Shown: piece by piece, positions 1 to 7,537 of the stretch
Position numbering within the stretch: the first letter of the stretch is position 1
Layout: every line of letters begins with the position of its first letter
Source: Anaerolineae bacterium
GTDB taxonomy: Bacteria > Chloroflexota > Anaerolineae > 4572-78 > J111
Assembly: GCA_020433835.1 (NCBI GenBank)
Contig: JAGRBY010000037.1
Span: 1 to 23,428 of the forward strand
Direction: 5' to 3'
Length of the DNA: 23,428 nucleotides
The notes under the pieces: model-generated
What the model was told of the DNA's origin: nothing
Seen by the model: the letters and a program-made list of their open reading frames with translations, nothing else
Database searches by the model: none
Program-made: the position numbers and the translations under genes

Positions 1-2
1 TC

Positions 3-383
3 ACAAAAGGATGTATTAAGGTCGCACAGATGCAGCGTCGTCGGCTGCGTTATTTGCTTACGTCGCAGGGCATTGCCGAAAAGACTCGATTAACGGGGGA
101 ATTCCTGAAGGCTTCGCTTAAATGGTACCGGATTACGCGTGAGGACTCGAAACGCTATTTAAAGCAAGTAAAACAAGCGGGATACGATACAGTGCGTATT
201 GAAGGTGATGGCGATCTGGCAGAGATCATCTATTTGAGCTGTCTAGAGGCAGGAATTAAGGTGCAGAACGAGGCTGATGATACCTACCCCGTTTTTCGAA
301 TTGAGAATTGGCGAATGGTAGTAGCGTGGCCCCCTTCATCGTCAACCAGTAATGTGAACAACTCTTCGAGCACGAAGATATAG
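3..383 (+). CDS. EPS-associated MarR-like transcriptional regulator, C-terminal part (5' end outside window)
   Basis: The first ATG in this frame is at 30, but the frame stays open back to the window edge and reads TKGCIKVAQ before that Met. The region around it, (G)xIKVxx..RLRYLLTSQGIAEKTRLT..FL, matches the end of the winged helix and the linker helix of the MarR family of EPS-associated regulators, whose pattern is roughly YLLTpeGieeKarlTxxFL. The true gene therefore starts upstream and the DNA-recognition helix is not visible. After the helix comes a short alpha/beta segment with a GYDTVRIEGDGDLAEIIYLSCLEAGIKV pattern of a Rossmann-like half domain (GDGDLAE), then a low-complexity Ser/Asn tail. 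Family knowledge: such regulators sit at the head of exopolysaccharide loci. It lies 11 nt before the flippase gene, which fits that role. Target and ligand are unknown. Confidence 0.7.
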   Translation, partial: TKGCIKVAQMQRRRLRYLLTSQGIAEKTRLTGEFLKASLKWYRITREDSKRYLKQVKQAGYDTVRIEGDGDLAEIIYLSCLEAGIKVQNEADDTYPVFRIENWRMVVAWPPSSSTSNVNNSSSTKI

Positions 384-394
384 CATATACGCTT

Positions 395-1864
395 ATGCCT
401 AAATCCGTTCTCTCTAAGAGTGCAGAAGGCTCTATTTATAATATTGCTGCCTCAGGACTTACCATTGTTTTTGGGTTTGTGCGGTCGGTTATACTTATGC
501 GGCTCTTAGGCCCAGAAGAGTTTGGAATAGTCACCCTAGCCTTGTTTTTTACTGTATTTGTAGCGCCCGTTTCTTCACTTGGCATTGATTTAGCCCTCAT
601 CCAGCGCCAAAACCCTCCTGCCGAAGCCTTTTCCACCCATTTTATTTTACGCTTGGGATTATCATCAATAGTATTGTTGGTCGGCATATTACTCTCGCCC
701 CTTTTACGTTGGATATATGCCGATCAAGTTATGGTTGTTAATATTTTCTTGGTCTTGTTAGCGATTAATCTTTTGACTGCTTTTTTCTCTACGCATAGCG
801 TAATTTTAAGGCGCAATATGAATTTCAAGGCCATGGCCAGTTTAAACCTATTGTCTAGTTTGGCCATGACAATTACCGCCCCGGTGCTCGCTTATTTGGG
901 AGCTGGTGTTTGGAGCTTGGTGGCGGAGCAGGCTGTTGGACCTGTTGTAAGAGGTGTGGGATTATGGGGAGTCTTAAAGTTGTGGCAGCCTTCTTGGCGC
1001 TTCGATTGGCGTGAAGCAAAATCTTCTTTGGGGTTTGGTAAGGACGTATTCTCTGCCCAGGTTTCTGGAATATTGTTAGATCGGTTTGATGATTTCTGGA
1101 TTGGAACAGCTTTGGGATCAGTCATGCTGGGATATTATTCTCGTGCTTACGAAATTGCTCAATACCCTCAACGTATATTGGCTACCCCTGTTACAAATGT
1201 TTTTTATTCAACCTATACGGCAGTACAGGAAAATAAAGAAGATTTATCAAAAGCTTTTTTCCGCTCTAGCAGCTTTTTGATTCGCGTCGGCTTCTTGATG
1301 ACAGCCATCCTGATGTCGACGGCCTCGGAAATCACGGTGGTGTTGTTTGGTGAAACCTGGCTGCCAATTGTGCCGGTGTTTCGACTTATGTTAATTTACA
1401 TCGTATTTGATCCCCTTTATAATAATCTTAGTTACTTAATTATTGCTGTGGGGCGACCGAATTGGTTAAGTCAGGTGCGAATAATCCAGCTTGTACTCTT
1501 TGTTATTTCTGTCATTGGCTTTGCCTTTGGGTGGGGGATAAATGGGGTGGCGATGGCTGCCAACTTAATGATGATGACTGGGACGATTATTCTTATTATT
1601 TACAGCAAAAACTTTGTGGATTTCTCAATACGTCAGATGTTTTTGTGGCCATCAATCGCATTAGTAACAGCCATATTTATAAGCTACTTGTCTGTTGTTA
1701 ACCTTCAATGGGCACATGTTTGGTGGGCATTGGTCGTTAAAACCAGTACAACTTTGGTCGCTTATGGCGTAATTTTGTATTGTGCAGAGCGTAAAGTTAT
1801 TCATGAGTATGGAAATCAGTTTTTAAAGCCTATGTGGGGTAGTTTACGGGCACGAGTTTTTTAA
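395..1864 (+). CDS. Polysaccharide flippase (Wzx/MOP superfamily)
   Basis: A 489-residue, strongly hydrophobic protein with about 12-14 membrane segments, which fits the MOP-superfamily polysaccharide transporters (Polysacc_synt/Polysacc_synt_3 type). The N-terminal pattern SAEGSIYNIAASGLTIVFGFVRSVILMRLLGPEEFGI is typical: an amphipathic start, first TM helix, then the RxLGPEEFG loop. A second family signature is the central stretch around residues 210-260 (FGKDVFSAQ, DDFWIGTALGSVMLGYYSRAY), followed by ATPVTNVFYSTYTAVQE. Its expected role is to flip undecaprenyl-linked repeat units across the cytoplasmic membrane, consistent with the glycosyltransferases and Wzy_C protein downstream. I see no Shine-Dalgarno sequence before the ATG, 11 nt after the regulator's stop. 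The gene is AT-rich (about 38-40% G+C on two hand-counted lines) compared with the right end of the window. Confidence 0.9.
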   Translation: MPKSVLSKSAEGSIYNIAASGLTIVFGFVRSVILMRLLGPEEFGIVTLALFFTVFVAPVSSLGIDLALIQRQNPPAEAFSTHFILRLGLSSIVLLVGILLSPLLRWIYADQVMVVNIFLVLLAINLLTAFFSTHSVILRRNMNFKAMASLNLLSSLAMTITAPVLAYLGAGVWSLVAEQAVGPVVRGVGLWGVLKLWQPSWRFDWREAKSSLGFGKDVFSAQVSGILLDRFDDFWIGTALGSVMLGYYSRAYEIAQYPQRILATPVTNVFYSTYTAVQENKEDLSKAFFRSSSFLIRVGFLMTAILMSTASEITVVLFGETWLPIVPVFRLMLIYIVFDPLYNNLSYLIIAVGRPNWLSQVRIIQLVLFVISVIGFAFGWGINGVAMAANLMMMTGTIILIIYSKNFVDFSIRQMFLWPSIALVTAIFISYLSVVNLQWAHVWWALVVKTSTTLVAYGVILYCAERKVIHEYGNQFLKPMWGSLRARVF

Positions 1865-1918
1865 CTTCCTATATGCCAAATCTTGAGTAGCTAAGCCTGG
1901 CGGGATTGTAGGGATTAT

Positions 1919-2045
1919 GAGTTACGCAATTGAAAAGGTGACAGTCACTTCGATACAATAAATCGAGCTATATGGGCCAAACGGACGCTCAATTTCAATG
2001 AATAAGTGACTGTCACCTTGCTAGATACACACAACTGCGTAAGTT
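1919..2045. repeat. Nested inverted-repeat element (MITE-like) in the flippase-glycosyltransferase gap
   Basis: Two nested inverted repeats occupy most of this 219-bp gap. The inner pair is perfect over 16 bp: AAGGTGACAGTCACTT at 1935-1950 and AAGTGACTGTCACCTT at 2004-2019. The outer pair, TTACGCAATTG (1922-1932) and CAACTGCGTAA (2032-2042), matches at 10 of 11 positions. The roughly 125-bp size, imperfect terminal repeats and absence of coding potential fit a miniature inverted-repeat element. I could not identify a convincing target-site duplication. Alternatively the inner repeats are regulator-binding sites, since each arm is itself a near-palindrome, GTGAC-N-GTCAC. Confidence 0.6.
1930..1959 (+). 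promoter_or_regulatory. Candidate sigma70-type promoter with a dyad in the spacer
   Basis: TTGAAA at 1930-1935 and TACAAT at 1954-1959 each match the sigma70 consensus at 5 of 6 positions and are 18 bp apart. The near-palindrome GTGACAGTCAC (1938/1940-1948, centred on 1943) falls exactly in the spacer, where a bound protein would block or remodel RNA polymerase. A second copy of the dyad (GTGACTGTCAC, centre 2011) is 68 bp downstream in the presumed leader. If real, it would drive the glycosyltransferase gene at 2084 and the genes behind it. This is pattern-based only. Confidence 0.4.
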
Positions 2046-2083
2046 CTATGGATTACAGGAAAAAGTAGCAATAGATTTGAATT

Positions 2084-3334
2084 ATGACCAAAGCACAAAG
2101 TTCTATCCCTGCTGGAGATCATTTCGCTGAAAAAATTAAGGGTAGGATGCGCATCCTTGTTGTGGCTCCAGGATTCCTACCTAGTATTGGCGGGGCCGAG
2201 ATAGGTATTCACGAAATTTATCGTCGGCTTGGTCAACGGCACGATGTATATATTCTTACACCCGATCTTGGCCCACGACAGCCAGCAGAAGGGTTTGATA
2301 ATTCCGGCTATACCATTTTGTACTACAAAGATTTTCTTGATTTAAAAAAAATTCGGGGAAAGATGATAATGCAGGGGATCATTCCTCCCTTTTCTATAGG
2401 AACTGTGGTAGCTATCCATAAGCAGATTGCTGCCTTGCAACCCGATGTAGTAAATACCCATTTTGCGGCCTCTACAGGATTAGCTGCCGTATGGGCCCAA
2501 AAAATAGGTAGAGTGCCTACGGTGCTCTCTCTTATAGGACGAGATGCCGTCCCCGGCCCTTTAGTACCCCGACTTTGGCCCTGGTATTCGCGCTTAGTTG
2601 CTAAAAACGTACAGCATACCATTTTCATTACGCATTTCTGCCGATCGTACCGTTTGCATGATAACTTTTCCTGGTCAGTTATTCCTTATGGAGCAGATAT
2701 TCAAGCAATTCAGCCTCAGGCCGATGGAACAAAATTGCGCTCGACTTTGGGGCTTCCCCCTAACGTTTCCGTACTTTTTAGCCTACAACGATTGCACCCT
2801 ATCAAACGCGTGGATATCTTGATCGAGTGCGTCAAATGTCTCGTTGACCGTGGTGTCGATGATTTTGTTTTGTTGTTGGGGGGTAAAGGTTCTGAAGCGG
2901 CAAAACTGAACGCGTTAGTCGAAAAATTAGGTATTCAAGCTTATGTGAGTTTTTTAGGATATGTCTCGGAAGACCAAGTAAGTGACTATTTTGCTTTGGC
3001 CGATATTTTTGTCTTCTCATCTGTATTTGAAACGTTCGGTATTGTGTTGGTTCAAGCTATGGCCGCCGGTATACCTATTGTCGCTGTAGATAATTCGGCA
3101 ATTCCTGAAGTGGTCGAAGATCAGGTGACCGGCCTACTTTCCCCTTCGTTAGATCCTAACCTATTAGCAGATCGGGTGCAGCAGTTGTTGGAAAATCGTG
3201 CGCTGAGGGTTGAGATGGGGCAACGTGCTAGAGAAAATGCTGAAAAATTGTATGATTGGGATAAAATTGCTCTGCAATATGAACAAACCTTGACTGAAGT
3301 TGTAGTTCAGTCGGAAAATGTGCAAGCAAGGTAA
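2084..3334 (+). CDS. Glycosyltransferase, GT4-like (GT-B fold)
   Basis: A 416-residue retaining-type GT-B glycosyltransferase. The N-terminal acceptor domain begins with MRILVVAPGFLPSIGGAE (GGA loop at 36-38). The C-terminal donor domain has the phosphate-contacting basic pair R236/K241 (QRLHPIKRVD) and the GGKGSE loop near 266-271. In the usual EX7E motif the second Glu is Gln: FETFGIVLVQAMAAG gives E316 and Q324. It should transfer a sugar from a nucleotide sugar onto a lipid-linked oligosaccharide at the inner membrane face; donor and linkage cannot be read. Start choice is uncertain. The ATG at 2084 gives a 21-residue extension before the fold; an ATG at 2147 has AAGGG four bases upstream and begins directly at MRILVV. 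The 3' end overlaps the methyltransferase gene by 17 nt. Confidence 0.9.
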   Translation: MTKAQSSIPAGDHFAEKIKGRMRILVVAPGFLPSIGGAEIGIHEIYRRLGQRHDVYILTPDLGPRQPAEGFDNSGYTILYYKDFLDLKKIRGKMIMQGIIPPFSIGTVVAIHKQIAALQPDVVNTHFAASTGLAAVWAQKIGRVPTVLSLIGRDAVPGPLVPRLWPWYSRLVAKNVQHTIFITHFCRSYRLHDNFSWSVIPYGADIQAIQPQADGTKLRSTLGLPPNVSVLFSLQRLHPIKRVDILIECVKCLVDRGVDDFVLLLGGKGSEAAKLNALVEKLGIQAYVSFLGYVSEDQVSDYFALADIFVFSSVFETFGIVLVQAMAAGIPIVAVDNSAIPEVVEDQVTGLLSPSLDPNLLADRVQQLLENRALRVEMGQRARENAEKLYDWDKIALQYEQTLTEVVVQSENVQAR

Positions 3335-4049
3335 AGGTAAAATCAAACCCGAAAAAGAGTTGTCAAAGAGGTTGTTGTTGAATTCAAATACACAAACGGA
3401 GGCTTTACAACAAGCCCGTTTAAAGAGTTGGGGAAAAATTAATCTCTATCGATTACGTGCCGTTGAACGCTATGCCGGGCAATCAGTTTTGGATATTGGC
3501 TGTTCAACTGGTGATTATGTTACCTATCTAAACGTCAATGGGCGAACGGCCTTTGGCTTGGATGTACTAGCCGATGGAATCTGGGTGAGTAATCAGTTTC
3601 CCCGATTTGTGGAAGGCTCAGCCTCAAAGTTGCCTTTTGCCCCTAATACTTTCGATACGGTGTTGGCTTTTGAGGTGCTTGAACATATTCCGGAGCCGCT
3701 TGAGACATTAAAGGCAATTCATCAGGTCTGCAAAAGAAATATTATTATATCGGTACCAGATTGTGAGATGTCGGATGATATGCTTCGGGCCGGATTGCTT
3801 TATGCCCATTGGCGTGATCGTACCCATTGTAATTTCTTTACGCAGCAATCATTAGAAGAAATATTGCGAGCCGGCGGTTTTCGTGTCGAAAAAATGACCT
3901 ATATTAATCCCATACTACCCGATTTTCTCGTTCTGCGGAGCTTTAATGTCCCTTTTGGACCGGCATATTTTGCCGCCCGCGTACTTCGCCGTATCCCCTT
4001 TAGAAAGCAGTATCGCATGACATTGCTGGCGGTAGCGAATAAAGTTTGA
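3318..4049 (+). CDS. SAM-dependent methyltransferase (class I)
   Basis: A 243-residue class I methyltransferase. Motif I is VLDIGCSTGDY (residues 57-67), with a possible acidic residue for ribose binding at D82 in FGLDV. Motif IV/post-motif is DTVLAFEVLEHIPEP (113-127), typical of Methyltransf_11-type enzymes acting on small or carbohydrate acceptors. The C-terminal half (HWRDRTHCNFFTQQSLEEILRAGGF) matches the substrate domain seen in polysaccharide-locus methyltransferases. Its start overlaps the preceding glycosyltransferase by 17 nt and its stop lies 1 nt before the next one, so it is almost certainly cotranscribed and translationally coupled. I infer O-methylation of a sugar in the repeat unit or at the chain end. 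The first roughly 20 residues (basic, Lys-rich) are less certain, and a TTG start near residues 20-22 is possible. Confidence 0.85.
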   Translation: MCKQGKGKIKPEKELSKRLLLNSNTQTEALQQARLKSWGKINLYRLRAVERYAGQSVLDIGCSTGDYVTYLNVNGRTAFGLDVLADGIWVSNQFPRFVEGSASKLPFAPNTFDTVLAFEVLEHIPEPLETLKAIHQVCKRNIIISVPDCEMSDDMLRAGLLYAHWRDRTHCNFFTQQSLEEILRAGGFRVEKMTYINPILPDFLVLRSFNVPFGPAYFAARVLRRIPFRKQYRMTLLAVANKV

Positions 4050-4050
4050 T

Positions 4051-5211
4051 ATGAAACTGTTACTTCTGTCGACAGAGTTTCCCCCTGGCCCAGGCGGAAT
4101 AGGTACTCTGGCTTATCAAATAGCTTTTTATTTGGCAAAAGACAATTGGCAAATCACGGTGGCTACCCCTCAAGATCACGTTCGTCTGCCCGAAATCGAA
4201 CAATTCAATGTCCGCCAGCCGTTTCGTATCGTTCGCCTGCCCCATGTCGGGCCAATGCTCATGGAAGGTTTGTATCGTTTAATTAAGGTTACGAAGCTTA
4301 TCAACCGGCATCGCCCGGATATTATTTTGGCTATCGGTAAGCAGGCGTTATACCTGGGGGGCATGATTAATTTAATAACAACGATTCCACTCGTTGTCAT
4401 TGGCAGTGGGTCTGAGTTTATAAAAAGGAACCCCCTTGACTCGGCTTTGATCCGGTGGACGTTTGGCCGGGCACGGGCCTCTGTGGCTATTAGCCGCTAT
4501 ACGTCCCATTTAATGGCCTCAATGGGTATCGATGTCTCACAGACTACGGTTATATACCCCGGTGCAGATGATGCTGTGTATAAAACGGGGTTATCAACAG
4601 AGAAATTACAAACTCAATTAGGGCTAGATAGAGCAAAGATCATATTAACGGTGGGCCACGTTTCGCATCGGAAAGCGCAAGATGTGGTCATCAAAGCTTT
4701 ACCCATGCTATTAGAGCATCACCCCAATCTTCACTATGTAATAGCCGGATTGCCGACCCAACGCGATCAGTTAGAAGCGCTGGCTGCTGCTCTGGGAGTG
4801 CAAGATCACGTCACATTTTTGGGAAAGGTAGCCCAAGAAGAACTCCCTTACCTCTACACCTTAGCTGATGTTTTTGTTTTGGTCAGCCGCAGTACAGGCG
4901 ATCAAGTTGAGGGCTATGGTATTGTTGCCGTTGAGGCAGCGCTGTGTGGTACTCCGGCTGTTGTTTCGAGCGGCTGCGGGCTTGAGGAAGCGGTAATCGA
5001 AGGCGAAACGGCCTTTGTCGTTGCCCCTGATGATCCTACCGCCACCGCAGATGCTGTTAGTAAATTGTTGACTGATGATGGATTACATGAGCGCATGGCC
5101 GTAAGAGCACAGCATTACGCTTACAATAATGCTACCTGGTCAAAACGCATTAAAGAATACGATATTCTTCTAAGGCAGCTCTTATCGAAAATTGAAAAAT
5201 GCGTCTCTTAG
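4051..5211 (+). CDS. Glycosyltransferase, GT4-like
   Basis: A 386-residue GT-B enzyme. It begins MKLLLLSTEFPPGPGGIGTLAYQIA, the glycine-rich N-terminal loop typical of GT4 mannosyl- or hexosyltransferases (PimB/PimC-like architecture). The donor site is visible as VGHVSHRKAQD (basic R207/K208) and a complete EX7E motif, EGYGIVAVEAALCG (E287 and E295). The preceding STGDQVEGYG stretch is the usual donor-ribose loop. It starts 1 nt after the methyltransferase stop and its 3' end overlaps the next gene by 13 nt, so it belongs to the same transcript. Role: addition of one sugar to the lipid-linked repeat unit in the cytoplasm. The sugar specificity cannot be inferred. Of the five glycosyltransferases here, it has one of the most canonical active sites. 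Confidence 0.9.
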   Translation: MKLLLLSTEFPPGPGGIGTLAYQIAFYLAKDNWQITVATPQDHVRLPEIEQFNVRQPFRIVRLPHVGPMLMEGLYRLIKVTKLINRHRPDIILAIGKQALYLGGMINLITTIPLVVIGSGSEFIKRNPLDSALIRWTFGRARASVAISRYTSHLMASMGIDVSQTTVIYPGADDAVYKTGLSTEKLQTQLGLDRAKIILTVGHVSHRKAQDVVIKALPMLLEHHPNLHYVIAGLPTQRDQLEALAAALGVQDHVTFLGKVAQEELPYLYTLADVFVLVSRSTGDQVEGYGIVAVEAALCGTPAVVSSGCGLEEAVIEGETAFVVAPDDPTATADAVSKLLTDDGLHERMAVRAQHYAYNNATWSKRIKEYDILLRQLLSKIEKCVS

Positions 5212-6413
5212 TAATTGGACACACCGCTCATTATCGTCATCAAGGGCAAATTGTGGGCTGGGGACCTACGGTAAAAGAGATCGATTGGCTGGCCCGCGCC
5301 TTCGACAGTGTAACCCATCTAGCTTGTTTTCATCCGGGGCCAGCTCCTGACAGTGCGCTTCCCTATGCAGCGAAAAATGTTCAATTTGATTTTGTGCCAC
5401 CGGCCGGTGGTCTTACGCTCGCCGAAAAATTGCGCGCATTTTCTTGCGCTCCAATCTATATGAGAAAAATCATGAAGAATTTGGCTAAAGCCGATGTTGT
5501 CCAGATCCGCAGCCCGGGCATTTTAGCTATGTACGCGATGGTTCTGCTAAGATATACCGATGCTCAAAAGCAGCGATGGGTCAAATATGCCGGTAATTGG
5601 ATGCAAACGGGCAAGAGACCTACTTCATACATATTTCAGCGTTGGTGGTTGGCAAATGGATATTGCTACAGCCCTGTCACCGTTAACGGTCAGTGGCCTG
5701 ATCAACCGGGCTTCATCTTCCCTTTTTTTAACCCGTCGATGACCGTTGAGGAGATCCAAACATCTAGAGCTTTAGCCATCAATAAACAGATAGCGACCCC
5801 CATACGGCTTTTGTTTGTCGGCCGCACTGAAACAGCAAAAGGGGTAGGGCGCTCTATTCAGATTGTGCAGGGTTTAAGGCAGCGTGGTCAAGATGTTTTG
5901 CTTGATATCGTCGGTGATGGCCCTGAACGGTCAAAATTTGAACGGATGGCAGAAACATTGGGTTTAGGTAATCACGTAAAATTTCGAGGGTGGATACCGC
6001 ATCATAAAGTCCACGATTTTATGACTCAAGCCCATATTCTTTTATTACCCTCAAATAGCAGCGAAGGGTGGCCCAAAGTGTTAAGCGAGGCTATGTTACA
6101 CGGTACTGTTCCCGTTGCCAGTGATGTTTCGGCAATTCCGCAAATTCTCGCCCAAACAAAAGCCGGTGTTACGCATGAAGCCCATAACATCGATGCGTTT
6201 GTTGATACAATTACCGGGATGATTCAAAACCCCGATCTTTGGAAGAGAATGAGCATGTCTGGCATGAATGCCGCTCCTTCCTTTACCTATGAGCATTATT
6301 TGTTGGCCTTAGATGCTATGTTTACAACGCTGTATGGCTCCTCTCCTCTTGACCAGACAACGGTTAAACAGATGCAAAAAAGTTTAGGCTCATTGGGGCC
6401 GGTTGGGGTATAA
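5199..6413 (+). CDS. Glycosyltransferase, GT4-like, divergent N-terminal domain
   Basis: A 404-residue protein whose C-terminal half is a standard GT4 donor domain. It shows LLFVGRTETAKGV (R209, K214), VGDGPERSKFE, FRGWIPHHKVHDFM and the complete EX7E motif SEGWPKVLSEAMLHG (E289 and E297). The N-terminal half is less typical: MRLLVIGHTAHYRHQGQIVGWGPTVKEIDWLAR has no GGxE-type loop, and the middle is rich in aromatic residues (KYAGNWMQTGK, FQRWWLANGY), suggesting a particular acceptor. It overlaps the preceding glycosyltransferase gene by 13 nt and ends 8 nt before the next, so it is part of the same operon. No Shine-Dalgarno is visible at the ATG, so translation may depend on coupling to the upstream gene. 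Substrate unknown. Confidence 0.88.
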   Translation: MRLLVIGHTAHYRHQGQIVGWGPTVKEIDWLARAFDSVTHLACFHPGPAPDSALPYAAKNVQFDFVPPAGGLTLAEKLRAFSCAPIYMRKIMKNLAKADVVQIRSPGILAMYAMVLLRYTDAQKQRWVKYAGNWMQTGKRPTSYIFQRWWLANGYCYSPVTVNGQWPDQPGFIFPFFNPSMTVEEIQTSRALAINKQIATPIRLLFVGRTETAKGVGRSIQIVQGLRQRGQDVLLDIVGDGPERSKFERMAETLGLGNHVKFRGWIPHHKVHDFMTQAHILLLPSNSSEGWPKVLSEAMLHGTVPVASDVSAIPQILAQTKAGVTHEAHNIDAFVDTITGMIQNPDLWKRMSMSGMNAAPSFTYEHYLLALDAMFTTLYGSSPLDQTTVKQMQKSLGSLGPVGV

Positions 6414-6421
6414 CTTAGCGT

Positions 6422-7537
6422 ATGGAAAACATTCCAATCGTTCACTTAATCACCGAACTCTCCACCGGCGGAGCGCAAATGGCACTGTTTCGCCTGCTGC
6501 AGCAGATAAATCGCCGTCAATTTACACCCGTAGTCGCCTGTCTGTACAATGGTGACGGAGCTGTAGCCCAACAAATTCGCGGTTTGGATATCCCTGTCAT
6601 CGATCTGGGCATGAAAACCAAATTGCATTGGGGAGCATTTTGGCGATTGTACCTCCTGCTGCGCCGAACCCGGCCAACCATTCTCCATACTTGGCTGTTT
6701 CACGCTAACCTACCCGGCCGTCTGGTGGGGCGATTAGCCGGTGTTCCGACTATCATCTGCTCAGAACGAACCATGGCGATGGAGAGCGAATGGCGCTACC
6801 GCCTCAACCGTTGGACAATTGGCTTGGTTGATCATGTGGTGGCGGTTTCAGCCAATGTACGCGATTTCAGTATCGCGCATATCGGCTTGCCTGCCGAAAA
6901 AGTAACGGTCATTTACAACGGCTTGCCTGACACTACCGCATCCGTTGCTTCGCGTCAGCAGGCTCGGCAGGAACTTGATCTCCCGGCAGATGCATGCGTG
7001 ATCGGTGCCGTTAGTCGATTAGATCCGGTTAAAGGCATCGATATTTTACTTCAAGCGATGGTTTCTATCGAAGATGCCATGTTGGTTGTGGTGGGCGATG
7101 GGCCGCAACGTGCCTATCTTCAAAAAGTGGTGGCCGATTTAGGCCTGACTACGCGGGTGCGTTGGGTAGGGTATCGCGCCGATGTAAGAGCCTTACTCCC
7201 GGCTTTTGATATTTTTGTACAACCTTCTCTGCATGAGGGCTTGCCCAACACGGTCTTGGAAGCGATGGCAGCCCGGCTGCCGGTTGTAGCCACGGCGGTT
7301 GGCGGCACACCCGAACTGGTCGAACAGGGTACAACAGGCTTGCTTGTTCCTTCGCAAGATGTGGCAATCTTATCCGAAGCTATTAATGCCCTAAAGAATA
7401 ACCCTGAACTGTGTTGGCAAATGGGGCAGGTGGGCTTTGATCGCGTTCATCGGTATTTTACGGTCGAGCAAATGGTCTATCATTACGAAATGTTGTACCA
7501 TCAACTTGTCTCACAAAAATCTGGAGTACGGGCATGA
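6422..7537 (+). CDS. Glycosyltransferase, GT4-like
   Basis: A 371-residue GT4 enzyme of very standard form. The N-terminal loop is VHLITELSTGGAQMAL (GGA at 16-18), followed by HTWLFHANLPGRLVGRLAGVPTIICSER, a common acceptor-domain signature in exopolysaccharide glycosyltransferases. The donor site shows SRLDPVKGIDILLQA (R199, K204), VVGDGPQRAYL and HEGLPNTVLEAMAARLPVVA, with the EX7E pair at E272 and E280. The stop codon overlaps the start of the epimerase gene in an ATGA arrangement, which implies translational coupling between an enzyme that uses a nucleotide sugar and one that makes it. That coupling is suggestive, not proof, that this transferase uses the epimerase product. Confidence 0.92.
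   Translation: MENIPIVHLITELSTGGAQMALFRLLQQINRRQFTPVVACLYNGDGAVAQQIRGLDIPVIDLGMKTKLHWGAFWRLYLLLRRTRPTILHTWLFHANLPGRLVGRLAGVPTIICSERTMAMESEWRYRLNRWTIGLVDHVVAVSANVRDFSIAHIGLPAEKVTVIYNGLPDTTASVASRQQARQELDLPADACVIGAVSRLDPVKGIDILLQAMVSIEDAMLVVVGDGPQRAYLQKVVADLGLTTRVRWVGYRADVRALLPAFDIFVQPSLHEGLPNTVLEAMAARLPVVATAVGGTPELVEQGTTGLLVPSQDVAILSEAINALKNNPELCWQMGQVGFDRVHRYFTVEQMVYHYEMLYHQLVSQKSGVRA

Noticed and set aside
30..383. Complete 117-residue small protein starting at ATG 30
   Set aside because: The frame is open upstream to the window edge and the upstream residues fit the regulator family, so the ATG is most likely internal.
1919..2045. Intrinsic terminator formed by the 16-bp inverted repeat
   Set aside because: The loop is 53 nt and no T-run follows either arm, so a standard terminator is unlikely.
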